Of a stretch of 64,000 bases of DNA, positions 55,181 to 64,000 are shown in pieces. The notes under the pieces are model-generated. The model searched no databases. It saw nothing but the letters and a program-made list of their open reading frames with translations, and was not told where the DNA came from. Source of the stretch: Microcoleus sp. AS-A8 (GTDB taxonomy: Bacteria; Cyanobacteriota; Cyanobacteriia; Cyanobacteriales; Coleofasciculaceae); contig JAMPKV010000001.1 in the NCBI GenBank assembly GCA_039962225.1, positions 777,232-841,231 of the forward strand, written 5' to 3'. Position 1 is the stretch's first letter. Every line of letters begins with the position of its first letter. A program made the position numbers and the translations under genes.

Positions 55181-57709
55181 ATGGATATATCCTTTAATCC
55201 CAATTTATCTACCTCTGGCAACGATTTTGACGATTTGCAAAATCCCCAGAGCCTTGCTCGACGCCTAGAGACCAGTGAAGCCAGAATCTACGGTCTTCTG
55301 GCCACCCTACCTCAAATTGTTTGGCTGGCACAAGTCAATGGCTCAGTCACTAATTTTAACCCCCGTTGGTATGAGTATACCGGTTTAACAGCCTCAGAAT
55401 CACTGGGCTGGGGATTTCTCAAGGCCATACATTCAGAAGACCGTGATGGCTTGCGGCAGAGCTATCTCGCCAGCGCTGTCGCGGGTGGGCCGATGGCGTC
55501 CAACCGGGAGGAAGGCGACCCAATTGAATGCCGCATTCGTGGCTCAGACGGGACTTACCGCTGGTTTATTGGGCAACGAAGGCCAGTCAGGGATACACAG
55601 GGTCAAGTTTTAGAATGGGTGGCTATTTACACCCTCAAGGATCAGCCTCTTTACCCCATCAACAATAGCGTTTCTGATCCGGGGGGAGGGGAGTGGGGCA
55701 TCGACCCTTCAGGGCAGAGGGCAAGGGCAGCTGCCTTCGCCCTTTTTCCTTTTGTCAGTTCTCCCAGCTACCCAGACGTCCCTCTGGGTTGCCAAGATGC
55801 AAAATCCTCTGGGCGACGAATTGAACTCACTCCCCTGTTAGGGACAGACACTCCGCCACCAGCGACATTATCCCGGAGGGAATCAACCTTAGGTGACACC
55901 CCTCAGTCCGGTCAACACCGCCGTCGAAATTGGGTCAATGAACTGTCTCACACCATTATTTGGGAAACGGATGCCACAACCGAACACTTTACCTTTGTCA
56001 GCCACAGTGCGGAGCAGGTATTGGGTTATCCAGTGGAGCACTGGCTGGAAAAGCCGGATTTTTGGGTGAATTTGATTCATCCCGAAGATCGGCAGTGGAC
56101 TGTGGCGGTATGCCGTAAGAAAATGGTTCAAGACCGAGATTATGAATTGGAGTATCGATGTTTAACCGCCGATCAGCGAGTCGTCTGGTTGCGCGATCGC
56201 GCCTATGTGATTCGTGACGAACAGGGACGGGTACAAAAGCGTCGTGGGCTGATGGTGGATATTACCTTTGCCAAGCAAGCGGAAGTCGAACTGCAAGTGC
56301 GTCTTCGTCAGCAAGCCGCGATCGCCCAACTCGGTCAACAGGCGCTCTTGCGTACCCCCTTGTCTACCCTCATGGACGAATGCCTTGCTCTAATCTGCCA
56401 AATCCTAGGAGTTGAGTATTGTCTAGTGTGGGAATGGCTTCCTAATGACAATACCTTGAAACTCCGAGCCGGCGTCGGATGGCGGGATGGGTTAGTCGGG
56501 CAAGCGCTAATTGACGCCAGCGCCAATACACAGGCGGGTTATACCCTGCAATCAGGTCAACCGGTGGTTGTGGAAAACCTGTGCAACGAAACCCGCTTTC
56601 AAGGTTCACCCTTGCTTCACGAGCATGGCATTCGCAGTGGTCTTAGTGTGATTATGGGGGGAACGTCCTTGTCCCGACAACCGCAAGGAGATCAGGAGAT
56701 AAGGAATGCAGCTTTAGTGAGCCAACAAGAGCCACACAATTCCTCAAGTCAAATTGAACCCACCACTTTCACCCCGTCCCTCCTCCCTCAATCGCCGTTA
56801 CCCTCCTCTCTCCAACGACGGTCCCCCTCGGAACTCAATTGTGCAACATTATCCCCTCAACCCTGGGGCGTTTTAGCGGCTCACACGAGTAGACAACGGG
56901 TGTTTAGCCAGAGTGATGTGGATTTTCTCCAGTCTGTCGCTAACGTCCTAGCCGGAGCCATGCAGTCTCAGCAAACCGATGCAGCCCTCGACGAGGCCAC
57001 AGCCCAACTGGCTCAAACCGCAGCGGCCTTAGAAAAGCGCTGCAAAGAACTTGACGAATTTGCCTATATCACCTCTCATGATTTAAAAGCACCGCTACGT
57101 GCGATCGCGAATTTATCGCAGTGGATTGAGGAAGATATTGCCAACCAACTCAACCCAGAAAACCTGCATCAACTCCAACTGCTACGGGGAAGAGTTTACC
57201 GCTTAGAATCCCTGATCGAGGGTCTATTGCAGTATTCTCGTGCAGGACGCCTGAAATCAGAGCCACAAGATGTGGATGTTGCCTTGTTGTTAAAACAAGT
57301 GATCGATACCTTGAATCCACCGGCTCAATTTATGATTACCGTTGCGCCAGAAATGCCCACGCTGCTCACGGAGCGCTTACCCCTTGAGCAAGTCTTTACT
57401 CAGCTGATTGACAATGCGATTAAACACCACCCCTTAGTAGATGGAACGGTGAAGATTGGCGTTCAGGAGCAATCCGATGCTTATGAGTTTACGGTGGTCG
57501 ATGATGGTTTGGGCATCGCGCCTCAGTTTCATGAAAGAGTGTTTGGCATCTTTCAGACGCTACAAGCCAAGGACACCCTAGAGAGCACAGGGTTAGGCTT
57601 AGCGATCGTCAAACGCATTGTAGAAGGCAAAGGAGGTACCATCCGTTTAGAATCTCAAGAAGGTCAGGGTGCAACATTTTATTTCACCTGGCCCAAGGTG
57701 TTGCGCTGA
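55181..57709 (+). CDS. Sensor histidine kinase, PAS-PAS-GAF-HK, with low-complexity insertions
   Basis: The 842-aa soluble kinase has PAS (about 32-150), PAS (about 255-370), GAF (about 375-600) and a HisKA/HATPase module with phospho-His633 in YITSHDLKAPLRAI, the phytochrome-type H-box (compare Cph1). Two regions look inserted. Residues about 160-245 (nt 55660-55920) are rich in P/S/G and contain a 26-bp palindrome at 55718-55743. A segment inside GAF (about 495-560; SLSRQPQGDQE ... SLLPQSPLPSSLQRR) splits it. The kinase module is nearly the same as in the next gene. ATG 55181. A terminator follows at 57719. Confidence 0.9.
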   Translation: MDISFNPNLSTSGNDFDDLQNPQSLARRLETSEARIYGLLATLPQIVWLAQVNGSVTNFNPRWYEYTGLTASESLGWGFLKAIHSEDRDGLRQSYLASAVAGGPMASNREEGDPIECRIRGSDGTYRWFIGQRRPVRDTQGQVLEWVAIYTLKDQPLYPINNSVSDPGGGEWGIDPSGQRARAAAFALFPFVSSPSYPDVPLGCQDAKSSGRRIELTPLLGTDTPPPATLSRRESTLGDTPQSGQHRRRNWVNELSHTIIWETDATTEHFTFVSHSAEQVLGYPVEHWLEKPDFWVNLIHPEDRQWTVAVCRKKMVQDRDYELEYRCLTADQRVVWLRDRAYVIRDEQGRVQKRRGLMVDITFAKQAEVELQVRLRQQAAIAQLGQQALLRTPLSTLMDECLALICQILGVEYCLVWEWLPNDNTLKLRAGVGWRDGLVGQALIDASANTQAGYTLQSGQPVVVENLCNETRFQGSPLLHEHGIRSGLSVIMGGTSLSRQPQGDQEIRNAALVSQQEPHNSSSQIEPTTFTPSLLPQSPLPSSLQRRSPSELNCATLSPQPWGVLAAHTSRQRVFSQSDVDFLQSVANVLAGAMQSQQTDAALDEATAQLAQTAAALEKRCKELDEFAYITSHDLKAPLRAIANLSQWIEEDIANQLNPENLHQLQLLRGRVYRLESLIEGLLQYSRAGRLKSEPQDVDVALLLKQVIDTLNPPAQFMITVAPEMPTLLTERLPLEQVFTQLIDNAIKHHPLVDGTVKIGVQEQSDAYEFTVVDDGLGIAPQFHERVFGIFQTLQAKDTLESTGLGLAIVKRIVEGKGGTIRLESQEGQGATFYFTWPKVLR
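55718..55743. repeat. Palindrome inside a histidine kinase gene
   Basis: AGGGC-A-AGGGCAG next to CTGCCTT-C-GCCCT makes an imperfect 13-bp-arm palindrome in frame, inside a PAS-PAS linker of odd composition. It looks like a dispersed repeat that was translated into a low-complexity linker. Confidence 0.6.
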
Positions 57710-57718
57710 GTATTGCTT

Positions 57719-57785
57719 AAAACAAGGGATGAAAAGAGAATCGGGGGAGTATTTAGATATAAACTCTTCTCACCCTTGTTTTTGT
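57719..57785 (+). terminator. Terminator between two histidine kinase genes
   Basis: AAAACAAGGGATGAAAAGAG (57719-57738) pairs with CTCTTCTCACCCTTGTTTT (57765-57783) apart from a bulge and one mismatch, and TTTGTG follows. The hairpin separates the first kinase from the CHASE3 kinase. Confidence 0.65.
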
Positions 57786-57812
57786 GATGATTTGTACTTG
57801 CACAAATGAATC

Positions 57813-60368
57813 ATGGACGCCTCAAAATTTTCGAGCGATCGGCTTAAGTTCCCATCGGATGTTTCGGTGCGTGGGCGAGGCGCTGTTATTATCTCGATTC
57901 CAGTGATTTGCTTGTTAGCTTCGATTTTGGTGATTGCTGTTTTGCGTTCTCAAACAATTGCGGTTCGAGAACAGGAGCAACAAACTCAGAAAACGGTTAC
58001 AGATACCAGCCGCTTGCTGAAAGAGCTAATTGAGGCAGAGACAGGGGTTCGAGGGTATGTGATTACCAGGCGTCCAGAATTTCTGCAACCTTATTTACAG
58101 GCTAAAGCTTTATTCCCTGAGTCGCTGGACGCCCTTTACACTCAAGTCAAAAACAATCCTGCACGGCGTCAACTATTCCAAGAAATTCCATCATTAGTCC
58201 GTCAACAATTTCGGCTTTTAGAGCAGACGCTAGAGACAAGTGATCGGCAAGGAGCCACAACCGGCGGATCGGCCCTGATCACGGAGCGGTTGCAAGAGAG
58301 CCGATTGAACATGGATGAGTTGCGCCAGGAAATTTCCCAGTTTTATGAGCAAGAAAAACGCTGGCAGACCGATCGCCAAGCCCAAGCCTTCCTGTGGGCG
58401 AGGGTAACGACGATCGTACAGTGGATCTGTTTAGGGGTAGGTCTGCTGGGTTCTGGAGCCGCCCTGTACCTATTTAATCAGTTAGACCAAGAGCGACGCC
58501 AACAGGCAAGCAGCTTGCGAACGAGCAATTTATACTTACAGGCGGTGTTCGATCATGTTGTCGATGGCATCATCATTGTCAATTTGCGCGGCTACATTCA
58601 ATCGGCGAATGCTGCAACTGGAGATATCTTTGGTTATGAACCGGGTGAACTTCAAGGGGTACACCTGCAACGACTCATGGCAGAACTGTTTGCAGAAGAT
58701 AGTGGTCAAGCGATGAAGTCTTTGGTGGGGAAGAATCAAGACAAGCTACGCCTGCAACAGGAAACAGTAGGCCGTCAAAAGAATGGTCAAATCTTCCCAA
58801 TGGAGTTTGCGCTCAGTGAGATGCAGCTAGACAATGAGCATCTGTTTATTGCGATTGTGCGTGACATCACAGAGCGTAAACAATCCCAAGAAACCTTGCT
58901 CAAACAAGCCCAGTTGCTCAATTTAGCCAATGACACTATTATCGTGCGTGACCTCAACGACACTATTACTTATTGGAATCAAGGAGCGCAACGGCTTTAT
59001 GGTTTTTCACAGGCAGAAGCCGTGGGTCAATGTGTTTACAGCCTCCTTAAAACAGAACTGCCTCAACCCCCAGAGGAGATCGAAGACACGTTGTTCCAGC
59101 AAGGATACTGGAGTGGTGAACTGGTGCATTCCCGACGGGATGGTAGCCGTGTTTTCGTCAAGAGCGGCTGGACATTACAACGGGACGAGACAGGGATGCC
59201 ATTGGCTTTCTTGGAAATTAATCAGGACATTACAGAACGCAAGCAAGCGGAAGCGGCTCTACGAAAGAGCGAAGAGTTATATCGCACCCTAGTGAAAAAT
59301 TTCCCCAATGGAGCCGTATTTCTGTTTGATGAACACATGCGGTACTCCATTGCCGAAGGGACGGGATTAGCCACCGTTAATCTTAATAGTGAATCGCTGA
59401 TCGGGAAGACGATTTGGGAGACATTACCCCTGGAAACGGCTCAAATCTTAGAGCCAATTTATCGTGAGGCACTCAAGGGTAAAAGTACAGTGACAGAAAT
59501 TCCCTTTAGCGATCGCTTTTACTGTGTCCATGTCCTACCGGTCACCAACGAAGACGGTGAAATTTTGTTGGGGATGACGATGACGCAAGATATCACCGAG
59601 AGTAAAAAAGCGGAACAAGCGTTGCGATCGCGTGCGGATGAATTGGCTCGACTCAGCACAGTGCTTGCCCAAACCACGTCAAACCTAGAGAAGCGAAATG
59701 CCGAACTCGATCAATTTGCCTATATTGTATCTCATGACCTCAAGGCTCCCTTAAGGGCGATCGCCAACCTCGCACAGTGGCTGGAGGAAGACCTCGCACA
59801 TTGCTTAACCGAAGAAACTCGGCATCAAATGGACTTGCTCCAAGGCCGTGTCCATCGCATGGAAGCTTTGATTAATGGTCTTTTACAGTACTCCCGTGTT
59901 GGACGTTTCCGCACAGAGTTAGAACTCGTGGATATGGATTTGTTACTAGCCGAGGTGATTGATTCATTGGCTCCCCCACCCGAATTTACCGTCACGGTGA
60001 TGCCGGAAATGCCGACGCTTTGGATCGAACGAGTGCCCCTGGCACAAATCTTTGCCAATTTAATCGGCAATGGGATTAAGCATCATCACCGCAGGGATGG
60101 GCAAATTGTCATTTCCGCACAAGAACACCCAGACTCTTACGAGTTTGCCGTTGCTGATAATGGCCCAGGCATTGCCCCTGAGTTCCATGAAAAAGTGTTT
60201 GTCATATTTCAAACCCTAGAACCCCGTGACAAGGTAGAAAGCACGGGCGTTGGTTTAGCGATTGTGAAAAAGATTATTGAAGATAAGGGCGGAACGATTA
60301 TCCTAGAATCCGCTCCAAGTCAGGGAGCCACATTTCGCTTCACCTGGCCTAAACAACCGATGGCATGA
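57813..60368 (+). CDS. Sensor histidine kinase, CHASE3-PAS-PAS-PAS-HK
   Basis: The 851-aa protein has TM helices at about 27-46 and 195-218 with a CHASE3 sensor between (about 47-194: ELIEAETGVRGYVITRRPEF), then three PAS domains (about 240-355, 365-480, 490-605) and the kinase module with phospho-His641 in YIVSHDLKAPLRAIANL and an HATPase domain (ADNGPGIAPEFHEKVF, STGVGLAIVKKI). The kinase module closely matches that at 55181. The Rcp1-like regulator follows 12 nt after its stop, which makes it the probable partner. The signal at CHASE3 is unknown. Confidence 0.93.
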   Translation: MDASKFSSDRLKFPSDVSVRGRGAVIISIPVICLLASILVIAVLRSQTIAVREQEQQTQKTVTDTSRLLKELIEAETGVRGYVITRRPEFLQPYLQAKALFPESLDALYTQVKNNPARRQLFQEIPSLVRQQFRLLEQTLETSDRQGATTGGSALITERLQESRLNMDELRQEISQFYEQEKRWQTDRQAQAFLWARVTTIVQWICLGVGLLGSGAALYLFNQLDQERRQQASSLRTSNLYLQAVFDHVVDGIIIVNLRGYIQSANAATGDIFGYEPGELQGVHLQRLMAELFAEDSGQAMKSLVGKNQDKLRLQQETVGRQKNGQIFPMEFALSEMQLDNEHLFIAIVRDITERKQSQETLLKQAQLLNLANDTIIVRDLNDTITYWNQGAQRLYGFSQAEAVGQCVYSLLKTELPQPPEEIEDTLFQQGYWSGELVHSRRDGSRVFVKSGWTLQRDETGMPLAFLEINQDITERKQAEAALRKSEELYRTLVKNFPNGAVFLFDEHMRYSIAEGTGLATVNLNSESLIGKTIWETLPLETAQILEPIYREALKGKSTVTEIPFSDRFYCVHVLPVTNEDGEILLGMTMTQDITESKKAEQALRSRADELARLSTVLAQTTSNLEKRNAELDQFAYIVSHDLKAPLRAIANLAQWLEEDLAHCLTEETRHQMDLLQGRVHRMEALINGLLQYSRVGRFRTELELVDMDLLLAEVIDSLAPPPEFTVTVMPEMPTLWIERVPLAQIFANLIGNGIKHHHRRDGQIVISAQEHPDSYEFAVADNGPGIAPEFHEKVFVIFQTLEPRDKVESTGVGLAIVKKIIEDKGGTIILESAPSQGATFRFTWPKQPMA

Positions 60369-60380
60369 GGGCCTTAAGAA

Positions 60381-60809
60381 ATGAATGATAAACAAACCAG
60401 CGTTTTACTGATCGATGACGACGAAGTCGATGTGATGACAGTCAAACGAGCTTTTAAAAAAAACAACATTACAAATCCTTTGTACGTGGCGGCAAATGGT
60501 GTCGAAGCCTTAGCCCTATTGCGGAGCAACGAACTGCCCAAACTGTTACCCGGACAGCGAAGACTAATCTTATTGGATCTGAATATGCCCAAAATGGGTG
60601 GTATTGAGTTTCTGCGAGAGTTACGGGCTGACTCTGAACTCCGAGTTCTCCCTGTCATCGTGCTGACGACTTCCAATGAGGATAAAGATAAAGTAGAAGC
60701 TTATAATCTCAATGTTGCTGGATATATCATCAAGCCAGTAACATTTGCGAAATTTGTAGAAGCGGTGGCTACGCTGAATAAATATTGGATGCTGAGTGAG
60801 ATGCCTTGA
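60381..60809 (+). CDS. Rcp1-like single-domain response regulator
   Basis: The 142-aa receiver contains LLIDDDEVDVMTVKRAFKKN, Asp66 in LLDLNMPKMGGIEFLRELR, Thr in VLTTSNEDKDKVEAYNLNVA and Lys in YIIKPVTFAKF. This is the Rcp1 subfamily that serves phytochrome-type kinases such as Cph1. It lies 12 nt after the CHASE3 kinase, so co-transcription is nearly certain. It has no output domain. A second receiver-headed kinase follows. Confidence 0.95.
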   Translation: MNDKQTSVLLIDDDEVDVMTVKRAFKKNNITNPLYVAANGVEALALLRSNELPKLLPGQRRLILLDLNMPKMGGIEFLRELRADSELRVLPVIVLTTSNEDKDKVEAYNLNVAGYIIKPVTFAKFVEAVATLNKYWMLSEMP

Positions 60810-60950
60810 AAGCTGAGCTTTGGGAGCGTTGGTATTGACGAGTACCTTTTCAAAACTACTTATTTTGATATGAGTTAAGGAAAATCAACCTACCGCAGTG
60901 TAGAGATAAAAAGCGCGTAAATTTTTTCAGAATAATTGTTAAAAGCCAAC

Positions 60951-60985
60951 AGCGAGCGGCTAGCAGCTAACAGCTAACAGCTAAT
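60951..60985. repeat. Heptamer repeat abutting a start codon
   Basis: Five 7-bp units (AGCGAGC, GGCTAGC, AGCTAAC, AGCTAAC, AGCTAAT) end one base before ATG 60987. The repeat occupies the place where a ribosome site would be. Confidence 0.75.
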
Positions 60986-60986
60986 T

Positions 60987-63845
60987 ATGGAAGAAATTAT
61001 CAAAATCTTGGTAGTAGAAGATGATGAAGTGGATCGCATGGCGGTGAGCCGGGCGCTGAAAAGGGCTGGAATGCGAGTCGAAATCACGGCAGCGGTTGAT
61101 TGCCAGAGCGCGCTGGATGCCTTGCTGCGACCGCGCCTGGGGGAGCACAGCAACGACAAAACTCAAGGAACAGAACCCGCTGACGCCACGCTTGAAGAAC
61201 CCAGCTTTGATTGTGTTCTACTCGATTATCGCCTGCCCGATGGCGACGGCTTGGGTCTGGTTCAAGAAGTCCGGGGAATTGGCATCAAAGTGCCCTTGGT
61301 GGTGCTAACGGGTCAAGGAGACGAGCAACTGGCAGTTGAACTGATGAAAGCGGGGGCATCCGACTATCTTGCTAAAAGCAAACTCTCACCCGAAACCCTT
61401 TCACGCAGCGTTCGCAATGCTGTTCGCATCTACCGAGCTGAAAAAGAGGCGGCGTCAGCCGGCGAGCGCTTGCGGGAAAGTGAAGAACGCTACCGCTTGG
61501 TACTCGAAGGTTCCAATGATGGGATTTGGGATTGGGACTTGACCACCCATGCCATCTATTGCAATGACCGCCTCTATGAAATTACTGGCTTGTCAGCCGA
61601 TGAGGTGGTGATTCGTTACGATCTGGTTTGTCAGTTGGTACATCCGGATGATCGCATCAGAATTAGTCAGGCTGTCGCCGCTCACCTGCAAGATAATGTT
61701 GAACTTGATGTCGAATTTCGGCTATTGCATAGCTCTGGAGAATATCGCTATTGCATGGCACGGGGGAAAGCTTGGCGAAATGCACAAAGGAAGCCCTTCC
61801 GGATGTCAGGCGTGATCAGCGACATTACCGAACGGAAACGAGCGGAAGAATCGTTGCGATTCTTGGCGGAGGCGAGTGCGATGCTTTCAGCCTCTTTGGA
61901 CTACGAAAAGACGTTGGAAAGCCTCGCCCGACTCGCCGTGCCTTTCCTAGCCGATTTGTGCATTGTCGATATTATCGAAAACGGCGTCGTGCGGCGCATG
62001 GGGGTCGCTCATGCTGACCCCACGCGGCAGGAGCAAGTCCGAAAACTGCACCATTTATACCCACCTCACCTCGACGGCACACATCCCGCGATCAAGGTGA
62101 TACAGACGGGGATCGCCATCTTAGTTTCGGAAATGGCGGAGCAGGAATGGATCGGAGCTACTTACAATGCCGAACACCTGGAAATTGTACAGGACATGAG
62201 CTTCAAGTCCTATATGACTGTACCCCTTTTAGTGCGGGGGCGGACTCTGGGGGCAATTTCTTTGGTCTCTACTCAACCAAGCCGTCGCTATAGACCTGCC
62301 GACTTGGCGCTGGCAGAGGAAATCGCCCGTCGTGCGGCGTTATCCCTAGAGAATGGTCAGCTTTATCGGGAGACACAAGAGACGAGTGAAAACCTGCGTC
62401 AGGCTATTTTGATTCTAGGAGAACAACAACAGCAACTGCGAACGTTACAACAGCTTACCAATCTCCTGAACCAGCGTTTAACGAACCTGCCTGGTCTGTT
62501 GCGAGAGATGGCGGAGGCGGTGGCAGGTGCGATTCCCGGTGCCCAGTTTTGTTGCATCATGCTGAATAACCCCCAGTGCGATGGACTGGTGTTAACGGTG
62601 ATGGCGGGGATTGAGACGGAAAAGCTGCGATTGGAACATGCCTTTTCGCCACAGGGGGGGTTGCTCTCTAAAGTCTTCTCGACCGGAGAATCTCAGTTAA
62701 TTCAAACTCAAGAGGGTGAATCGCCGTCCTCACAGAAGGCTCCAGCGGCCATTTACGCGGTGGCGATTGAGTCGGTGCAATCGGGACGTTTAGGAGTGCT
62801 AGCGATCGGAAATTGGCAAGATCAGAATGCCTTTGATGAGGAAGACCGGAATCTGCTCGTGGCGGTCGGGGAACAAGCTGCGATCGCCATTGACAATGCT
62901 CGCATGATTAAAGCCTTGGAGGAGCAAGAAAAACGTTTAGAAGACCAAAATGACATGCTGGCTCAGAAGAATCAAGAACTGGAAAACCAGCGACAGCAGC
63001 TTCAGCTCAATAACCTGCAATTGTTAGAAGCGGCACGGCTGAAATCTCAGTTTCTCGCCACCATGTCCCATGAGTTGCGTACACCGATGAACGCGGTGAT
63101 TGGGTTTTCTCAGTTGCTTTTGCGCCAGCGTCAAAACTCATTGGCACCGAAACAAGTCGATATGATGAAGCGCATTCTCGACAATGGTAAACACCTGTTG
63201 GCGCTGATTAATGAAATCCTTGACCTCTCGAAAATTGAGGCGGGACGTTTGGAGTTGAAGCTGGAAACGTTTAACCTGATGGCGTTAGTTAGGGCAACGG
63301 TGGATGAGTTGCGATCGCTGGCGGATGAGAGGCACTTAACGCTCCATGTCCACAACCATCTACAAAATGCCAATGTGATTAATGATAGCGTTCGCCTGCG
63401 CCAGGTCTTGGTCAATCTCCTCTCTAATGGGATTAAGTTTACCGAGGTGGGCAGTGTGGAGGTGGAGGTGAAGGAGATTGCTCCTAATCGCTTGGCCATT
63501 GCAGTCAAGGATACAGGCATTGGTATTGCCGAAGAGGAGTTAGGACATATTTTTGAGGAGTTCCGGCAAATTGATCAGACAACCACTCGTCGGTATCCGG
63601 GTACAGGGTTAGGGCTAGCCATTACCAAATCCTTAGTGGAGTTGATGCAGGGAACCATTGAGGTTGAGAGTCAACTCGGTCAAGGGTCTACTTTCCGCAT
63701 CGAACTGCCCAGGACTGTCAAACCCTCCAACCAAAGCCTTCCTCTTACAGGCCAAAGAGTCACTCAGCTTGGAGCCAGTTCTGTAGAGCAAGCGACTTTG
63801 ACTACTGCGTTGGAAAAGCCTCGTGCTGGGAGGTTACTGTATTAA
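60987..63845 (+). CDS. Receiver-headed sensor histidine kinase, REC-PAS-GAF-GAF-HK
   Basis: The 952-aa soluble protein has an N-terminal receiver (about 5-145; VVEDDEVDRMAVSRALKRA, Asp in LLDYRLPDGDG, K in AKSKLS), a PAS domain (about 165-290), two GAF domains (about 300-460 and 495-650), a coiled coil (about 655-690) and a kinase core with phospho-His695 ([16 protein letters not shown]) and HATPase ([22 protein letters not shown]). The receiver carries an unusual insert, HSNDKTQGTEPADATLEEPS, about residues 53-72, before its phosphoacceptor. A receiver at the N-terminus implies phosphorylation by another kinase, probably the upstream one. The ATG lacks a Shine-Dalgarno. The kinase core differs from the two preceding ones. 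Confidence 0.92.
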   Translation: MEEIIKILVVEDDEVDRMAVSRALKRAGMRVEITAAVDCQSALDALLRPRLGEHSNDKTQGTEPADATLEEPSFDCVLLDYRLPDGDGLGLVQEVRGIGIKVPLVVLTGQGDEQLAVELMKAGASDYLAKSKLSPETLSRSVRNAVRIYRAEKEAASAGERLRESEERYRLVLEGSNDGIWDWDLTTHAIYCNDRLYEITGLSADEVVIRYDLVCQLVHPDDRIRISQAVAAHLQDNVELDVEFRLLHSSGEYRYCMARGKAWRNAQRKPFRMSGVISDITERKRAEESLRFLAEASAMLSASLDYEKTLESLARLAVPFLADLCIVDIIENGVVRRMGVAHADPTRQEQVRKLHHLYPPHLDGTHPAIKVIQTGIAILVSEMAEQEWIGATYNAEHLEIVQDMSFKSYMTVPLLVRGRTLGAISLVSTQPSRRYRPADLALAEEIARRAALSLENGQLYRETQETSENLRQAILILGEQQQQLRTLQQLTNLLNQRLTNLPGLLREMAEAVAGAIPGAQFCCIMLNNPQCDGLVLTVMAGIETEKLRLEHAFSPQGGLLSKVFSTGESQLIQTQEGESPSSQKAPAAIYAVAIESVQSGRLGVLAIGNWQDQNAFDEEDRNLLVAVGEQAAIAIDNARMIKALEEQEKRLEDQNDMLAQKNQELENQRQQLQLNNLQLLEAARLKSQFLATMSHELRTPMNAVIGFSQLLLRQRQNSLAPKQVDMMKRILDNGKHLLALINEILDLSKIEAGRLELKLETFNLMALVRATVDELRSLADERHLTLHVHNHLQNANVINDSVRLRQVLVNLLSNGIKFTEVGSVEVEVKEIAPNRLAIAVKDTGIGIAEEELGHIFEEFRQIDQTTTRRYPGTGLGLAITKSLVELMQGTIEVESQLGQGSTFRIELPRTVKPSNQSLPLTGQRVTQLGASSVEQATLTTALEKPRAGRLLY

Positions 63846-63895
63846 GTGTCTGGCCTCTAGCCTACGGCTTTGTCCTTGCATCTCTCCATGAACTA

Positions 63896-63922
63896 CCCCG
63901 CCCTACGTTGTTGAGGGCGGGG
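63896..63922. other. GC-rich hairpin downstream of the last kinase
   Basis: CCCCGCCCT and AGGGCGGGG are perfect 9-bp arms around a 9-nt loop, followed by TTTCT. It can be the terminator of the kinase gene. The ACCCCGCCCT ... AGGGCGGGGTTTC form also resembles the end hairpin of IS200/IS605-type elements in cyanobacteria, whose body would lie beyond the window. Confidence 0.55.
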
Positions 63923-64000
63923 TTTCTGCGACCTCGCCCGTAGGATGGTGTTTTGAACGCTTCAGCGACCCCAGTTGCTTCATCCCTCCACAAGATTTCC

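Overview
The window is chromosomal DNA of a beta-cyanobacterium. It encodes beta-carboxysome shell proteins, the NDH-1 CO2-uptake module, PSII small subunits (PsbI, Psb34, CyanoP) and a 21-kb set of PAS/GAF/REC signalling proteins. The HIP1 octamer GCGATCGC recurs, and degenerate heptamer repeats sit in gene spacers. This style suggests a larger-genome filamentous form (Coleofasciculus/Microcoleus-like), but the genus is inference. No transposase, tRNA, rRNA, CRISPR array or prophage gene was recognised.

Layout. (1) 1-7490: the ccmK2-ccmK1-ccmL-ccmM operon (minus, ccmM cut by the left edge) diverges across 681 bp from ndhF4-ndhD4-cupB (plus). CO2 conversion to bicarbonate and carboxysome assembly are therefore encoded back to back. 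(2) 7880-15228: two tandem zinc-ribbon/Ser-Thr kinase/WD40 proteins converge on two tandem, mutually paralogous proteins of unknown function. (3) 15765-28761: an ABC1/UbiB kinase, recN, a GAF-GAF-PAS adenylate cyclase (CyaB type), a CHASE2-kinase and a glycogen phosphorylase. (4) 29178-35988: a photosynthesis/envelope stretch with psbI (38 codons), a DUF3769/LptD-like outer-membrane protein, a solitary ccmK4-type shell gene, a small secreted protein, psb34, a secreted TPR protein, cyanoP and maf. (5) 36135-40329: five co-directional genes of unknown function, including a tandem paralogue pair; the second paralogue carries a long acidic tail with W-centred repeats. (6) 40717-42345: an ndhD1/D2-type gene. 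(7) 42657-63845: a signalling island with two REC proteins (one fused to an adenylate cyclase), a hybrid kinase, a PAS/GAF protein, an RsbW-like/PP2C partner-switch pair, a NarL-type regulator, and two related kinases plus an Rcp1-like regulator and a REC-headed kinase.

The best candidates for something undescribed are the five-gene cluster at 36.1-40.3 kb, the doubled kinase/unknown arrangement at 7.9-15.2 kb, and inverted repeats built from heptamer-like units in several spacers of the carbon-concentrating operons, which could shape shell-protein stoichiometry. All family calls come from reading the translations; no database search was possible.
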